The notes: generated by a model from the sequence alone, not told the origin. DNA of 64,000 bases from Dipylidium caninum (GCA_017562135.1 QEYB01001685.1:620001-684000); one strand, 5' to 3'. Positions 45,333-59,700 are shown, counted from the stretch's first letter. Program-made: numbers and translations.

Positions 45333-46502
45333 TCAGAACGGCCTCCAGACGGGATGGGCATTAATCCGCATGGCTGAAGACACATTGGCGTTATTATAAG
45401 CCTGGAAGGTGACATTTTCAACATTCTCGCCTCTGTCATTATCCCTGAAGCTGTCTATTCCACTGCCGAAGGGAAAGACATTGGGGGGTGAACAGAGCCC
45501 ACTCGAGGTGATGTTGTAGCGTAGGAAGGCGTGGAATCTCTGGAACTGCTGACAATGACGTGAGGTACGCCTGCTCTTCGAGGAGTTGGCCAACCGAGAC
45601 GAGGACTCGGGTGAGCTAGTGGAAATTCTCAAATCGGACCAACGATCTCCACGACTGTAAGAATTCTGGAAAAATGAAGTGGGTGTAAGGGAGTATAGCT
45701 ATGGATGAGGAGGAGAAGTTGAGGAAGAGCCGAGGAGGAGGAGGAATGACTCACCCCCTTCAAGAAAAGAGCAGCCCGCCGTTGCTCCAATTTGAGCTCA
45801 CTAAACTCATTCGTTATGACCTGTAAAGCATACAGAAGATTCAGACGTTGGGTAAAGAGTGGAATATATTCAGTGTGCCCGCCATGCATGCACGTATGCA
45901 CAGTTGTGCTGTCTAGACAGCGGGCTGTGGGGAGACACACCACTTATACCAGGTGGACGACCAAGTCATGCGACAGACACACTCCAGACAAACATTTATG
46001 CAGACAAATACGCAGGTGCATGACAACCATACGTGCATATGCAAGAGATTTGAGGTGTGCGATAAGGGCAGCTCACGTAGTTTCTCTTAGCGGTGCACAA
46101 TTCGCAGATCTTCGACTTTCTCCGGTGGCCAAGAATGGGACTTAGGCAACGCGAGCACATCTGCAAAGTCCTTTTACCCACCCGGGACGTTGGAGACACG
46201 TGCTTGGTAGAATCGGGCACAGAAAGGATGCCGTTAGCCTCTCGGGTGTCGTTAACATCGCCACAAGTCCTGAAGTGGGAGTCTACCGTCGAGTAGGCGA
46301 GCGGCGTGGCAGCAGGTTTCCGCCTCTCGCCGAGGAGACACCAGTCCAACGATAAGAATGATGGCGATAAAAATGTCGCGCGTCTCTTTGCCTCAATCAC
46401 CGTCTCCTTGTCCTCCACCTCCCTCCTCAACTTCTCCCCTTCGCTTCTCCCACCTCGATTGGTAACATTGAGACTGCTCTTTTCGTTACTCCTTCTACCC
46501 AT
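45333..46502 (-). CDS. Uncharacterised Cys-rich protein, paralogue B (possible divergent DM domain)
   Basis: Three exons on the minus strand, 46077-46502, 45755-45820 and 45333-45665, all phase 0, predict 274 residues. It is the inverted paralogue of the gene at 32029-32981. Exon 1 ends CSRCLSPILGHRRKS then CELCTAK, exon 2 is VITNEFSELKLEQRRAALF, and exon 3 carries FQRFHAFLRYN and GLCSPPNVFPFG. Intron positions and phases are identical to paralogue A. The start codon at 46502 is fixed by homology: 'gcaatgg' is preceded by an 'attTgcttg'-like block in both genes, and SLN or NLN follows within 12 residues. The product is unlike any family I can name with confidence. A Cys/His cluster plus a basic helix suggests a nucleic-acid-binding zinc module, perhaps a degenerate DM domain. 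The C-terminal NDRGENVENV region is acidic, as in A. Confidence 0.65.
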
Positions 46503-47950
46503 TGCAAGCAAATGTGGCTACGAAATGCGACTTCCCCACCGATCACGCCTCCCCCCGTCTGGTCGCGTTGTTCATGTGACTCGTATGGCGGCCTCCTCGC
46601 ATTCTCATTGGCGCCTTCTCCAGTAAACGTCTGAACCTATCGGGGGTGTGCATTGAGATTGTCTACCTGTTGGTAATGTGGCTGCGTAGTAATTTAATGA
46701 AATAAGCACAAGTCAGTAGTATTACCGAGAATTTTGCCGTCTCTCCCCCCTGTTTACCAGGCCACACTGCCGCCTTCCGCTGTTCCTGCGAGAACAGTGA
46801 GGAGCCGCCTCTCGTCCTCAGTGAAATGTCGGCCACAGAAGATCTCTGCCCTGGTCAGAGGTGAGCAGGAGGTCGAGTCTTTTGTCAAAGGGGTCCATTT
46901 AAGTGTCGAAGTTTAACGCAGATGAATTTAGCCTGCAGCCCGAGGAATGGCCTCACTGAGATAGGTGGAACTGCCTGAATGTCATGTGGCGTCTGGCGAC
47001 ATTTGATAAGTCGCTGCGTATTTTGGGTGATACGGCTACAAAAGGGAGCTTCTTTCGAAGTGGCAGTGACTCTGCCATCAGGGGTACCGTGGAGCTTGGC
47101 GAAAGAATTTGAAACACCACAGCCGTGGCAAAGGACATGCCTTCGTGCTCCTAAAAATCTGTTCACGATCTTGGGAATATTAGGCGTTTAATCTTATTCA
47201 CGTGAAATGACTTGGCTGCATGAAACTTCAAATCCTCACTAATAGGTTGGCTGCGCTCATTCGGAGGAGTCGGTCCGATGAAACACAGACGCTTCGCGTC
47301 CCACGTAAAACTATTATTTCGCAATATCGTTTCATAGTAGGTCCCGGGACCGAATAAAGGCGGCTCAGATTAAGTCCTGCGGACTTACCGACGGTCATTT
47401 GAGAGTACTGGCCGCGGATGCGATGGCTAAACTACAGAGACTATTTTAGACTGATTGTAAAAGCAATACACCGTTCCAACTACTCCTCCGCGTAGTCACT
47501 CCTCTCTGCGTCTGTTTATGTCTTCTGTAACAGCCAGAGCGCGGTTATTCGCGCAGCGGCATGAGAACATCCACTTGATTAAAGAGACGAGAGGACAGGG
47601 GAAATTTTTCGGTAAATGAAGTTTAATCAGGCGGAAGCACTGTCAATTTTTTGGCAGCATCAACTAGTCAAAACAATCATTTAGGCAAAAGGAATCAAAG
47701 TCCACATTGCATGTGATTCGTAGAAAGAGAAGTGGTGGGGACGAAATGCACAGAAGGAGGATACGGAGATGAAAATATGGCGTATGGGAGGCGAGAGGAG
47801 GTGGCAATCGTTTGAGAAGTTTGTTCGTAAAATTAAGGAAGAAATTCTGGAGACTTTTGCAAAACACAGGTGGGTTGTGCCGTCTTCTAAATGATAATGC
47901 GTAGTTGAGTAAATAACTGATTGCAGATTTTAAGTAAATGCGAAATTCCA
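46503..47950. other. Intergenic, nothing recognised
   Basis: About 1.4 kb upstream of paralogue B, so its promoter should lie in the first few hundred bases. An open frame at 46885-47166 (-) has several cysteines but no motif I can identify. Confidence 0.35.
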
Positions 47951-47979
47951 GGATTTTTGCTAGTAAATATAATTTTATT

Positions 47980-48490
47980 CAATTAGGTGCTGTTAGTTTT
48001 TGCCGATGACCTCTCACCATCGTTCTGGCAATGTCATGATTTCATGTTCACAGAACTTCTGATCTTTCTTATCAAAAAACGGAATTGATTGCGATTCGAC
48101 ATCATTAGTGTCATTAAAGGTTTGTCATTTAAGGAGTTCTGCATAGAACGACGAAATAAATGGTTGTCTGGAGGCGCAGGGTCAGGGCTACACGGCGAAA
48201 GTGTCAGCTCAGAAAAACATAGATTCAATAATATCTATTTAGTTACCAAATATGCGTGGGGCTTTGCATTATCATGGCGAAAAAAGCCTTTACACTTTAC
48301 AACCGAATGGCACAGTACAATAAAACGGATCTGGGCTGAATCCCCTTGGAAGAGAGCTGGTGTTGAACAGAGTGATGAACGTAAAGAGAGAGGGGGATAC
48401 AACTTTTGGTCAAGTGAGAGACATTTGAAATTACTAGTATTGACATTTCGCCCCAAGAAAGAGTACGAATCACTTAAAATCTTCCTCAAC
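47980..48490 (-). mobile_element. Mariner-family transposase fossil, catalytic C-terminal part
   Basis: On the minus strand two frames give the C-terminal mariner catalytic region. FFRHDNAKPHAYLVTK (about 48238-48285) matches the HDNARPH block that holds the second catalytic Asp. LSPCSPDPAPPDNHLFRR (about 48145-48200) matches the PYSPDLAPSDYHLF block that holds the third Asp, followed by MQNSLNDKPL. The two blocks are in different frames, so the gene is disrupted. Upstream sequence to about 48800 may be further decayed transposase. A 242-codon frame on the plus strand here is antisense noise. Confidence 0.8.
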
Positions 48491-48799
48491 CTTGACCTCG
48501 AGACAAAAACAAGTATCTTTATGGAAAAACAAACGAACTTCGTGCGGATACATTGTTCGCCGGAGGAACAGTTTTGCGGTCACTACGTGGGCATACTGTT
48601 CGGAAGATCCGCTGTGGAAGGTGAAGTAAATAATCGCCTAAAGATGAAATTTGGCGGGCCCCATTCATGGATTCGACGGAAATCCCCTGAAGGCTGTGAC
48701 GCTCCACAAAGAGTACTTTCCTCAAAGCCCTCAAATCAGATGAGTTCTGTCTATTGCGTTCCCGGTATCAATCAATCCACACAAAATATTGTCCTTCTG

Positions 48800-50703
48800 G
48801 AAGTAAAAACACTTTAGGATGACCTCAGAAGCTGACCAAAGGCAGCCGCCTTTGACAGGTGTAAAATGCACAGTACATACTTTAACTGCCATCAAATACC
48901 TAAAATTGTGCAATAATATTACAAATTGACTTACTGGCAAGGGTTGTTTTATAAGTTTGAATAAGAAGGTATATTCTAAGTAACATTGCTTTTTGTTTAA
49001 ACTTGCTCGTTGCCTTAACATCAAATAGCAACGTGCATCCCTAACATTTGAATTTTTCTGCTAAATCCTTTTATCCCATGCTAGAGGGTTCCCGTTAATT
49101 TAGCTTACTCTGTAGGAAACAATCCCTTAGACGATGTTTATAATGAGCTTTGTTTCTAGAAAGCTTGTCGGGTTCAACCACAATCGACATTTTTGCACTA
49201 GCACGTCATCTTAACCCGACTCTACTGCATAAATATTCTAATAAATAGACTGCCTAAACTGTTTTTGTATGAAAGCCGTGTGGAACTGTGTTTCACTGTA
49301 TTTGATTTACCCACTAATGCTCTATTTGGTAGAAATATAGACAAATTCTCCTTTCCAAAAGTATATTTCAGCGTTATTCTGCTTTGTATCAGCCCAAAAC
49401 TTTTAAGATCAGATGAAGTAATTACGAATGAGATTAATATAGACCCTGTTACTGTTATTATAATTCGATGTCAAAACATTAATCCTTTGGATATTATTCT
49501 TTGCGAACTCCATGTTACTCCCTTAGTCATCTCACGGACTATTGCCATGCCGCTAATTTGGACTACTTATGTCTTGTATGTTGCGCTGCTGATGCACTGA
49601 ATGTTCTTCTCAGAAGCATAAACTTATCATGCCGCAGTGAATGCAGTCCAAACCTCCCTTGCTTGTCAACTTGGAGCTGTCATCATTGCTGTCCCATTCG
49701 TCCCTCCATCACGACGAACTTCCGTTCTGCATTTTTGCATCGCTAGTCCCCTCACATTCCATCCAACCTGCCTCATCTATTAAGCCCCAATCCAACCAAC
49801 CATTCTGTGCCCATCTACACCATTTCAACCACGGAGGTTTATCCACCTTCGAATATGCATAAGGTGTTGTTTCATCATGTGACTCCTCCCCCCTTAGAAG
49901 TGGTTTTGTGGGAAATACCTCTCCACTATAAAGCCCTTTGTTCATTCACCCTAAACTTAATTGCTACCTAATATCCGTCGGGCAAACAAAAAGTTCTAAA
50001 TCATTCTACTTAATTACACTTTTTTATATTACTACTTTACCAAAAAACACGAACTTCCGCTCGACTTTTCTTTCTCTAAGTCCTTCTTTGGATTGCTTAT
50101 TCATAAATCAAATAGTTCTGATGGATTTTTAACCCTCCGATTGACACAAGTTCTGGGCAAGGCGAGCAAGGAAACCACCAATGGCTTTCCCAACATCTAC
50201 TGAGGAGGCTGAGAGGAATGAGGATAACAACAGCTACATTAGGCTGTTATTGAATACAAATATATTTCTGCCAAAAAAAAAAATAAAATAGCCACCGTGA
50301 TCTCGAATCGGATATAACCGGGCGTCTGACTTGGTGGGCGACGGGATGTTAATAGGAAAGGGAATAAAGCAGGAAGGAAGGCCGTGAGTGTGAGAGGAGG
50401 CGGGACGAAGGGGGGGGGTGATGAGGAAGAAAGAGCTACCCAAATCTACTTGACACACACGGTGGTAGGGGAGGGAAGGGGGACAGTCTTGGATTGACTA
50501 TCTCACACAAAAGTAGAAGGCACACATGGTGATTATCTCGGTGTAGACTGCGTTAATGGTAGGGACTAGCTACACTTCTAGCGTTTGGTTTCGTGTAAGT
50601 TGGCCTCTCTTTCTATGCAAGTTGGAGGTCTTTGCTCTAGCTACTACGCTGGTGTCAACTTGTTATGTAACTCTACGTTTCTGTCTTGTCTACTAACTCT
50701 CGA
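48800..50703. other. Intergenic, nothing recognised
   Basis: About 1.9 kb downstream of the bHLH-PAS gene. Open frames at 49265-49600, 49501-49862 (+) and 49709-49945 (-) have no domain. Confidence 0.35.
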
Positions 50704-53700
50704 CTAACGGACATCCATGGAAAGGTTGGTGGTGTCTAGTGGAAGGATCATCACATCTAAAATAGAAAAAAAACGTGAATTCATAGGACGATATTTCCGC
50801 GCGTACAGCAGAAATGCAGCATTTGCAAATTTCAACCAACTTGTAACAAGAGCGTCCCAAAACTCATCAGTGTCTGAAGGCAAATCACCGTCCAATTCGA
50901 CATCACTGAATAATGACAATTCACGTTGTTGTTGTTCTTGTTCTTGGTGGTGCGAAGACTGGTCAGTGTTTCTTGTACAAGAAGCTGATGACGCAAAGCT
51001 CTCCGGCAGGGAAGGAGGTGAGATTCACTAGAACAGAAAGACCCGCTGGTACATATCTGTTTCTCCTGATTCATTTCATCACCGCTGCTAGTTGTAATGC
51101 TGATGGAGGAAAGAATGTCATCAAAGCTGAGGCTTGTCAGTACAGAATCTGATTTTGCATCCTCGTTCTCCTCCAACATTGCTAAAGTCTCGGGACCTAG
51201 TTCCTGAAGCATATCTGGTAGATTCAAAGTTGGCGATGAAGCCACAGTTGGTCGCTTATCTGAAAATATCAGAGCCAAAAAATATAATTTAGCATGGCGA
51301 CAAAAGACTTCGTGAAGGTACATGAGAATATGACTTATCATACCTGTTTGAAGTTGTTCCGAGATGCTGGGAGATGAACTAAGTCGGGGGATTTTGTTGG
51401 ATTGCTGAGACGAAATCTCGTGGCATTCCTCTGGTATTAGAAAGTTGAAAGACGAATTCTGTGGAATGGGTACTATCGACTTGGTCAAACTCGTTTGTGG
51501 CGCACTCACACTCCGGGTGTAGATAACCCAGGGTGTTGTCACTAGGGTCTGCGGCGTCAAACAGGCAGGTGACTATAAAAAAGCGTAAAAATTTGTAAAA
51601 TTATACTTTTGTAACTGTATCTAAAATTACATTGCAAGTTTCACATAGGTGCGTTCTTTTTATTTACACCACTTTCCGACATCGTGATGATTACGCAACC
51701 GTATTGCTGTCCCCCTGTTGCATTTCGCATGTACATTCCCGGGCCATGCTGACAATGAGCCCAAACCCCGATATTTGCTTGCAGAAAATCATATAAAATT
51801 ATAAAATTGGTACAACTTGTAAGTATGAGTGTGAGAAAAACAATTCCTCAAATCAAAAATAGAAAATCACATCCTTGTTTTAAGCCTTGACGGCCAGCAT
51901 AACGGCACTGTTATTCACCACAAAGTAGAAAAAAATGTCATAAGAAAAGGGGATCTTGTCAATGGGTGACATAACTCATGAAATATTAGTCATTCCTATT
52001 ATTAATATTCCAAGTTAATCAACTATCCTGACACAACATGGAAAGTGTGTAAATAATGAACAGGAAGGATTAGAGAAAGGGACAAATGCATTTAAGTAAG
52101 CACCAGTTAATGAAAGCACACCTATCACGTACAAAAAGAGCAGTCAGCCAAATTCCATTTGTGTACTTTGACGGTGACAATAAGCCTCGAGTTTGTAAAC
52201 GAGTACTACTGAACTAGTTATTGACTTTCAGGTACCTTTGGTAAACATATCCAAAAATGGTACACCGTCCTCCTTCAGAATTATTGCTCTTCCCTTAACC
52301 ATTCTCAAAAGAAGCCACTATTTTAAAGACTCTGCCTCCGTCAACTGAGCTGAGTCTCCATGTCAACATGCCATTTGATGGTAGCGAGGTATAAAATTTG
52401 AAAAGAATTTTGCAATGAGAGTCCTATTAGGAATAATTCCTTTTAACCTTGAAAATCCTCCTCGCAGAGGTAGCTTTATGACATTTATCTCCTACTGTAA
52501 TCTTTATAGCTTCATGAAGCAAATCCACTGCTGTTATTATACGCCTGTTAGTCAGCTCAGAAACGGTATTTCATTAATATGATGTAATTTCATGTCAATA
52601 TGATCTCAATGCTCATGAAGGCCATCCGAGGTGAGATAACTTGAGCAGAAAAAAGTTTAGTCCATGGTATTTCACGATAAACCCTTACCTCATAGACAAT
52701 CTGTGTGTCCTTAGTCGGTGTGGTGGCTAATGGTGCCAGGTAAGGTCCAGAGTTTGCTTGAAGACCCTGTGAACCATGGAGTGGCTGCAGTGTCGACGTT
52801 GGCAGCGGTTGTTGCTGTTGGGGCTGCAATTTCAGTACTCTAATGGGTCGCTTAACCTGAGATGTGGTGGTGCCAGACCCCATTGGCAAAGAATTGCCAA
52901 TGTGATGTCGACTCGCCGAATTGCCCGTAGTTGAGGTGGAAGACTTGGTTGAATGTAAGTATACTTGAACACCACTGATTTGGGCTTCTCTATCCGACAG
53001 AAAAAAGAGACAAAAAAATGAAACAACTATACAAGTAGATCAAGTAACCACGAACCTGGGAGATTTAAGTGGCTTTAATTAGAAGATTTTCACGGTGATT
53101 CTTGGACCTCCAGGGTTCTATTCGACCTTTCATCCTCACGTTAACAAAAACGGATCACCAAACAACCACAACAGTAGATGGGTGGATATCTCAGAGGTGC
53201 AACAATAATTAAAGCATCAGCTAACTTCGCATGTTACATTTTCAGGACTTCCTATTTGACAGCAAGTGGGTGAAGCTGCAGCATAAAAGTTTAAAAGGGA
53301 AGGAGGAGGAGGGGAGTGGGGAGGAAATGCCACTCCGCTTATTTTTCCCCTTTATTTACCAAATAGCAATTACGCAAAAGCCTATAATGACATTCCCCTA
53401 GTTGACAAAAACTAATTCTGAGGCAGCATCTGGAGTGATGTAGAAGTGGCAGGATGAGGAAAAGTAATACTAGTCTGAAGCTAAATTATATTATTCAAGA
53501 GATACTCTTGCGATTGTCATATCTGAAAACGGAAACTGCAAAAACGTCTTACCGAATAGGTTGATGGAGGCACCGAACGTCAGAATCGAAGGTGGAGGAA
53601 AAAAGAGTTCGTACCCAAATGAATTTAGAAGGACCACTAGTTGGCCCAGTCGCAGTCGATTGGGAAAAAGGCATTCTCAGACGATAAGCAGGCGTCCAAA

Positions 53701-56700
53701 TAGATGTTTTTCGTTGAATACCTGAAAAGGCAGATGTGTCAGTATGCCAGGAAGGTTATCAGACAAGATGTTGAGCGTACTTACATTCGGTGAGTACTTT
53801 GCTTACTGTCTGAAGGTCTTGCAGGAAAATTAAGTCGAGATATGATTGACCCACCATTGAAGAGAAAATGCCCGCTTTGCTGGGGTCACTGGAAAAAAAA
53901 TAAAGACAAATTTCACTTTGCCCACGGCAATATGCTCTCTTCCGTCAAATCATTTCCAACTTTTATAAGTTTATTGCCAGAATATGGACGCTGTTAAAAT
54001 TTCCTACCTTCAATAACAGTTCAAAATGCATGCTTCTTCTTCCCCCAAAAGATGATAAAAAGTGGTGATATCACCTGGGCTTAGGAGCTATTTTCAGCCC
54101 TCCCCCCTTTTGATATTCACTTTTACGGAGGAGCTGGACAGGATAAAATGAACAAGCCACAAAACAACCACAGTCACTAACCTATTTTCTACCCTCTTCA
54201 CATCAAGTTTGCGATCCAAAACGGCGCAAAAGAAGTCACGTGGACAGGAAAGATCATCTTCCAGGGGTTTAGGAGGCGGATTCTGCATTAAAAGGCGGCG
54301 CTGGCGATTGAGGAAGTATCGTTCCTTGTTTCGATGGAAAGAGGAGCAGCTGGAAGAGGAAGACGAAACTGTTGACGTCGGTGACAGCGGTGTGGAAGAA
54401 GTCTTGCCAAGTTGTGCTGCCGTCTGGAGGGATGAAGACTCTACCGTATCTTTGGACAAACCGAGATTTAGGGCGGGTTGGAGAAGGTAGAGACGGAGGT
54501 ATTTGCTAGTCAAGGATGGGGGGTCAGTAGCTGTGCTAGGTCGGGTATCCTCCGCTTTTGTGATGGGCACACGAAGTATTGCAAAACATGTACAGATCTG
54601 GAGAGTGAAGTAAAGATAGGCCTCCTCGTGTCAATCAAAATAACGCAATATGTAGTTGGACGTTAGTTTCCTAGTATCATTCCTATACATATTCTGCCTA
54701 CCGGCTGTTGGTTGGCAAGAGAAATTACTTGGCGGTGTTATGGCATACCGCGTTCATTTTCCACGAGCGATGGTACCTATTTTCGGACTTCTAACGTACC
54801 CTAATTAACGCAGTGATGTGCACAAAGCGAAGTCAATGTTACATTGAGATATTCCACACAGACTCATTGTGCGTTGGACAAAACAAAGGTATATTTGTGT
54901 CGTAGCATGAAGCTTCCACAAGGGGAAAAGTCATTAACAAGGGCCTTTCGTAAACTTCAATAAAGTGAAAAATCATGAATTATCGACGTTAGAAATGCCA
55001 ATAATTCGAATACTCTTAAAGGTATTATCTTCTGCATCAGTAAACTTAAAGTAAAAAGCCTGTTCGACTAACCAATTGTCGTGCACTACGATAATAAGAA
55101 AGTTCTTAACGAAGGTGTCCATTTAATGGTCAATCTGTCGCGACACCTTTACTTAAGGAAGAGGATTTCTGTAACTCTCGGCGATAGTTGGAGTTTCCTA
55201 GAAGTTGAGGAAGTACCACTATTTATGCAATGAGACCTATTTAGATGGGTTAAGTAGGCCATTATGGTTCTACTGTCCCTTAAAGGAGACTACCAGAGGT
55301 TTCAGATGCATTTCATTTAAATTGAACAGGGAAATTTCATTGTTTTTGCCGTGGTTAAAACGGAAACTCACAGCAAATTGGCAATAGAAAAGGTTGCTAT
55401 CATGACCACTTTTCAATGTCTCAAATGGAGTTGTAATTGTTAATCAGAAAGTGTTTTCAAAGTCTACTTCATTTAACCCACAAGGTAGGGGACTGCTTTA
55501 TTGCCCGTCGCAAAGGCAGAGAGTTGAGATCCAAGAGACGCTCCAGACGTCCCGTTCTTGCTGCTCCTGTAGAGATGGGGAGACCAGAGTGGTGAGGCCT
55601 GGTCAACTCCAGAAGTGGCGGTAGAAGAGGAAACAGTAGAGGTAGGAGAGTGGGAGGGTGAACGGAGAGGTGTGGTAGGACGAGTATGAGTGAAGACATG
55701 GACTGAACTCTTTGTAGGAGAATTTGTCTGTTCCAGTATGCGGAGACGCACTGTCTCACCAGCTCTTGTTGGGAGTTTGCCCTCGTCTGTCAGGCTTTCT
55801 AGTCTCGCACCAATAAGATTGATCTTCCCAGGGAGAAAATTGGAAGAATGATTAACATTTAAAAACGATTCCATATGACTGACTTCAAAACAGCACCTCG
55901 TAACTGAAAATTCCTCTTGTCGAAGAAAATGTTAGAACGATCATTACTATACTTCCTCATTTATTTACCCAAATCCCATGTAACAACTTCAAAGCGAAAA
56001 GTTTGGACTAATATGGATGGATTGTGCACATTCAGTGATGAGATTTAACACCGTCCGAACCCAAAACGTCTAACGGTAGATTAAACGATTACTACTTCTC
56101 AGTTTACCAGAAGGAAAATTCCCAAATTCAACTGTTCTCCATGATATTTATATTACATGGTTTTGATTCTAATTGAAGGGAATTGAAAAATTTTGTGCGT
56201 CTAGAATTTGAAAGGTAAATCAAGTGCCTCAATCAGAGACTTGAATTGTTTTTTTGGAAAAACATTATAATAAGGGGTAAAGTAACGAAGACCAGATTTC
56301 CTCATTTCAAAATGTTGTTTTCTTCTGAATTCATGGTTTTGAAAGATAAACATAGATCTGACTTGTATACGTGTAATGTAAAAAAAGGAATTGGAGAGTA
56401 GGGAAGCTAATAATTTATAACCTTTCTTTATGAATATTTAATGCCAATTGCATCCACTAGGTCATAATTTTGGTCTCCCTTACACAGTATGTACTTTGGA
56501 TGGGTAGACGCAGACGTAATGATCTTATTTATTCTACATTACGTCAATGAGAGACTATTTTCACACTAATAAGCAAGAAACTATAGAGGATAATAAATTC
56601 TCAATCCCAATGGCATATCTGGAGAGGCGAGGATTTCTACAAAGAGGTATCAGGATTTTTTAGCCTTGATCAACTCAATATGCTACGGCAATAATTTCTT

Positions 56701-59700
56701 CCAGGAGACCTCAGAAGATGATTTTCAAGAGATAATAGTGAAGCAGGCATAAATTGAGACTATAAAGAAGAGATATTTAAACTTTCATCATCCCAGACCT
56801 CATTTTTTACCCACCGATGAACTTCAAACACTTGCCCGCCCTCTTACTTTACGAGGAATTCGTCAGTTATGCAACCGTGGGGAAGAGCCCAAATGCGTAG
56901 CAAGAAGTTTCATAAAGGGAATGTCCTTATTTTGACGCTGTTTGGCCCAAAATGGATAACTTACCCAGGGCCAGTTGATAGCCTCTGCTAGAGGTGGCGT
57001 TGCATAGACTACAGTGGAATCGGTCGGATGAACAAGAAGGCCGTAGAGAGCTTTACTTAGCAGACTGATGAACGGTACCGCTTTTGTACCCAATACTAAA
57101 ATGTAAAAAGGCGCCTATAAAATCTTTTATTCTTCGCTTAACCGTCCATCTATCCGCGAATATATTAGCACAAAAAGTGAGCTTTGGTTGATATATGAAG
57201 TCCAAAAATTTAAGCTTCTAATTTTAAAGTGTATCATGCTTTTTGTATTCATAAATCTCGGCAGAAACATAAAGTTTAGTGTGGGTTATAGGTTAAATAT
57301 CATTACGACATCAATCTCAACCCACAAACGTCCATTACTCTGGTGTCCTTATCGTGTTTGTTCAATGGATCTGCTTTCTACTATAACATTGGGTCATAGT
57401 AGTTAAGAGAATTACCACATGCAGACACTCAATTAAATGCTGTTTTTTAAGCATAAATCAACCTTACTTCTTTTTTTAGAACTTCATTTCAGCAGACCAC
57501 CTTGTATTACTTCATCATTTTTTTAAATTTTGGTATCCTATCTTCCCTACCGTACCAAAGCAGCCGTCCCAACACCACTGAGCTCAAAAACCGCGTTGTA
57601 TGTTCTCAGTCGTCATCTATGACTTTGGTAAACATTCAAACAGTTTTCTGACTTATAAAGATTCATCTTAATATGCATTATATGATATGAATCAACACAG
57701 TAAAAATATATCGTTACAAAAATGTGATAATTGTGCCTTATGCTATTGCTTTTAGAAAGTTAAATACATAAATTTTCAGATGTATTAACTTAAAATTTGC
57801 CAAAACGTATGATTTAATTAAAATTACATAAAGGTTAGCATACCGTGCTTTTATACCAAAATGAAGGTTGACATGGGCAACGTGACCACTTGCTATGATG
57901 TTATATCACATTTACTTGGTTTAAGCGGCCGTGATTACGCGAATAATTACAAATTTCGGCCACCAGCAGTGCCATCTCCCCACTAGGAGGCGCGGAGTAG
58001 GGTCAGAGGAATGTGTGAATAAGAACTTCACAAAAGAACTAAATAAGGCATAAAAACTCTAACCCTATGGCACGCTATCATTCAGATGCACTACCTCACA
58101 TGAGTGAACGGACCTCCAGGCCAAACTATGACAAATAATCCCTTCACCTCTGGGGTATTTCAATCCGCTTACCTTCGAATACGGTCGGATGAAGAGGATA
58201 AGATGAATGGCAATGAATAAATTTCAATCGGTTTCGCATTATTTAAGCAAACCCCTAAAACGTGATTATTGAGAGAACAAAAGTTTCCTTGACATAAACA
58301 GTTTTTGCGTGTTCGAAATCGTTATTTTAACCAAATTTGTGCTATTTCGTGGAAAAAGGAAACAGGGATGGGCGGCAGAGGAATTGTTAAAATTAATTAT
58401 TTCAGAAGAGTTCGTGTCTTGGCAACCATTTATAGTTCGCGGGGTGAAAGTACAACGAAACAGCGTGGCTATAAAGGGCTTTGAGGTAAGATACCAGTCT
58501 TCAGTCACCTTCTTCACTGCTTCCAACTATAGCCGCATGACAATCCGCCGAGATCTTGCCCATTTACAATCCACACAGGTTACGAAAGCTTTAACTAGAC
58601 CCTCTAAACCATTTGTTATTGCACTGTTTCAAATAACGCTCAAAAACTTGTGAGAAAGTGATGATGTGGTGCATGAGTTTTAAAAGTTCGGGTGGATAAT
58701 TAGTCGGCGAGGCGAATGACATGCACTCGGGATCCGCAAACTCTCGTCTATTTCCAGTGAGTTCTGCACTTTTAAGCAATTCCTTTTATATGCGTTGAAA
58801 GTGGTGGTGAGATACTACGCTTAGTAATAATATGCTTGGTAATGAGAGGACGTAAGTCTCCCCGACCATTCATAATGCGACGAACGACGCAAGAAAGTGG
58901 TTATTACACCACTCATCTTTATGCTAATAACCGCGACACTTTGGAACTCGCCTGTTTCAACGTCTCTAGCGGGAACATAGACGACTTTTAAAGCGTTAAA
59001 AAAATGCAGAATAGAAATCCCTTCGGGGAAAAAATAACCCTTTATTGGTGGGTTTAGACCTTGCATCACCACAGTCTGTCACAATGGTGTCTTAAAGCCT
59101 AACGGTTAGTCGCCTAACTTCCACACATTTTCACAAAGGAGTCTCGAATCAGTCCCCAATAAGAATAGCGATCTAGATAGGAGAGTGGCCAATAAACCTC
59201 ACCTTGAGAAAGAGAGTTGTAGAGGAATAAAGTTTGACCGGCCATTCGGATAACTCCCGATTTCTCCAAATTCAGTCCTGAGGGCGTTTTAGCACCGTCA
59301 GAGGCGGCGGTGTCCGGGAGGGAGACGGGTAGTGCCTGCAGAAGGCAGGAGAGTATGGTGCTCTCCTGATTCCTCCGCATCTTTGCTGCTAGACGAGACT
59401 TTTCCTTGCGTCGTAGAGCTCGTTGCTCTCGAGGACTCAGCGTTGCAGATCCTCCCACCTCTAGATTCATTGCATCCGTGGTGCAAACTCCTCGGCCTTC
59501 TGAAAAAATTTCCCTCCAGTAGATCACTTTCTTATGTTTGTGCGCCGTTTATTTTTACTTCAAGAGGAGATGAGATATCTCCAATGGCAATTAAAGCAAC
59601 ACGAGGTGTTGAGTGATTGATATCATGACAACATCAATTTTACTTCGTTTTCGGGATTGGAGTTACGCGGGAGGAAGGTGTTCTCGACGCAGTCACCTAT

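Noticed and set aside
48089..48817. 242-codon plus-strand open frame
   Set aside because: It is antisense to a mariner transposase remnant whose HDNAKPH and SPDPAPP blocks are clear on the minus strand. The plus product has no recognisable domain.
49265..49945. Open frames of 73-111 codons downstream of the bHLH-PAS gene
   Set aside because: AT-rich, no motif, and overlapping on both strands.
58309..58653. 114-codon plus-strand frame, and antisense frames, near 58.3-58.8 kb
   Set aside because: It lies in an intron of the bHLH-PAS gene. The bHLH and PAS-A exons join in phase across this interval without it.
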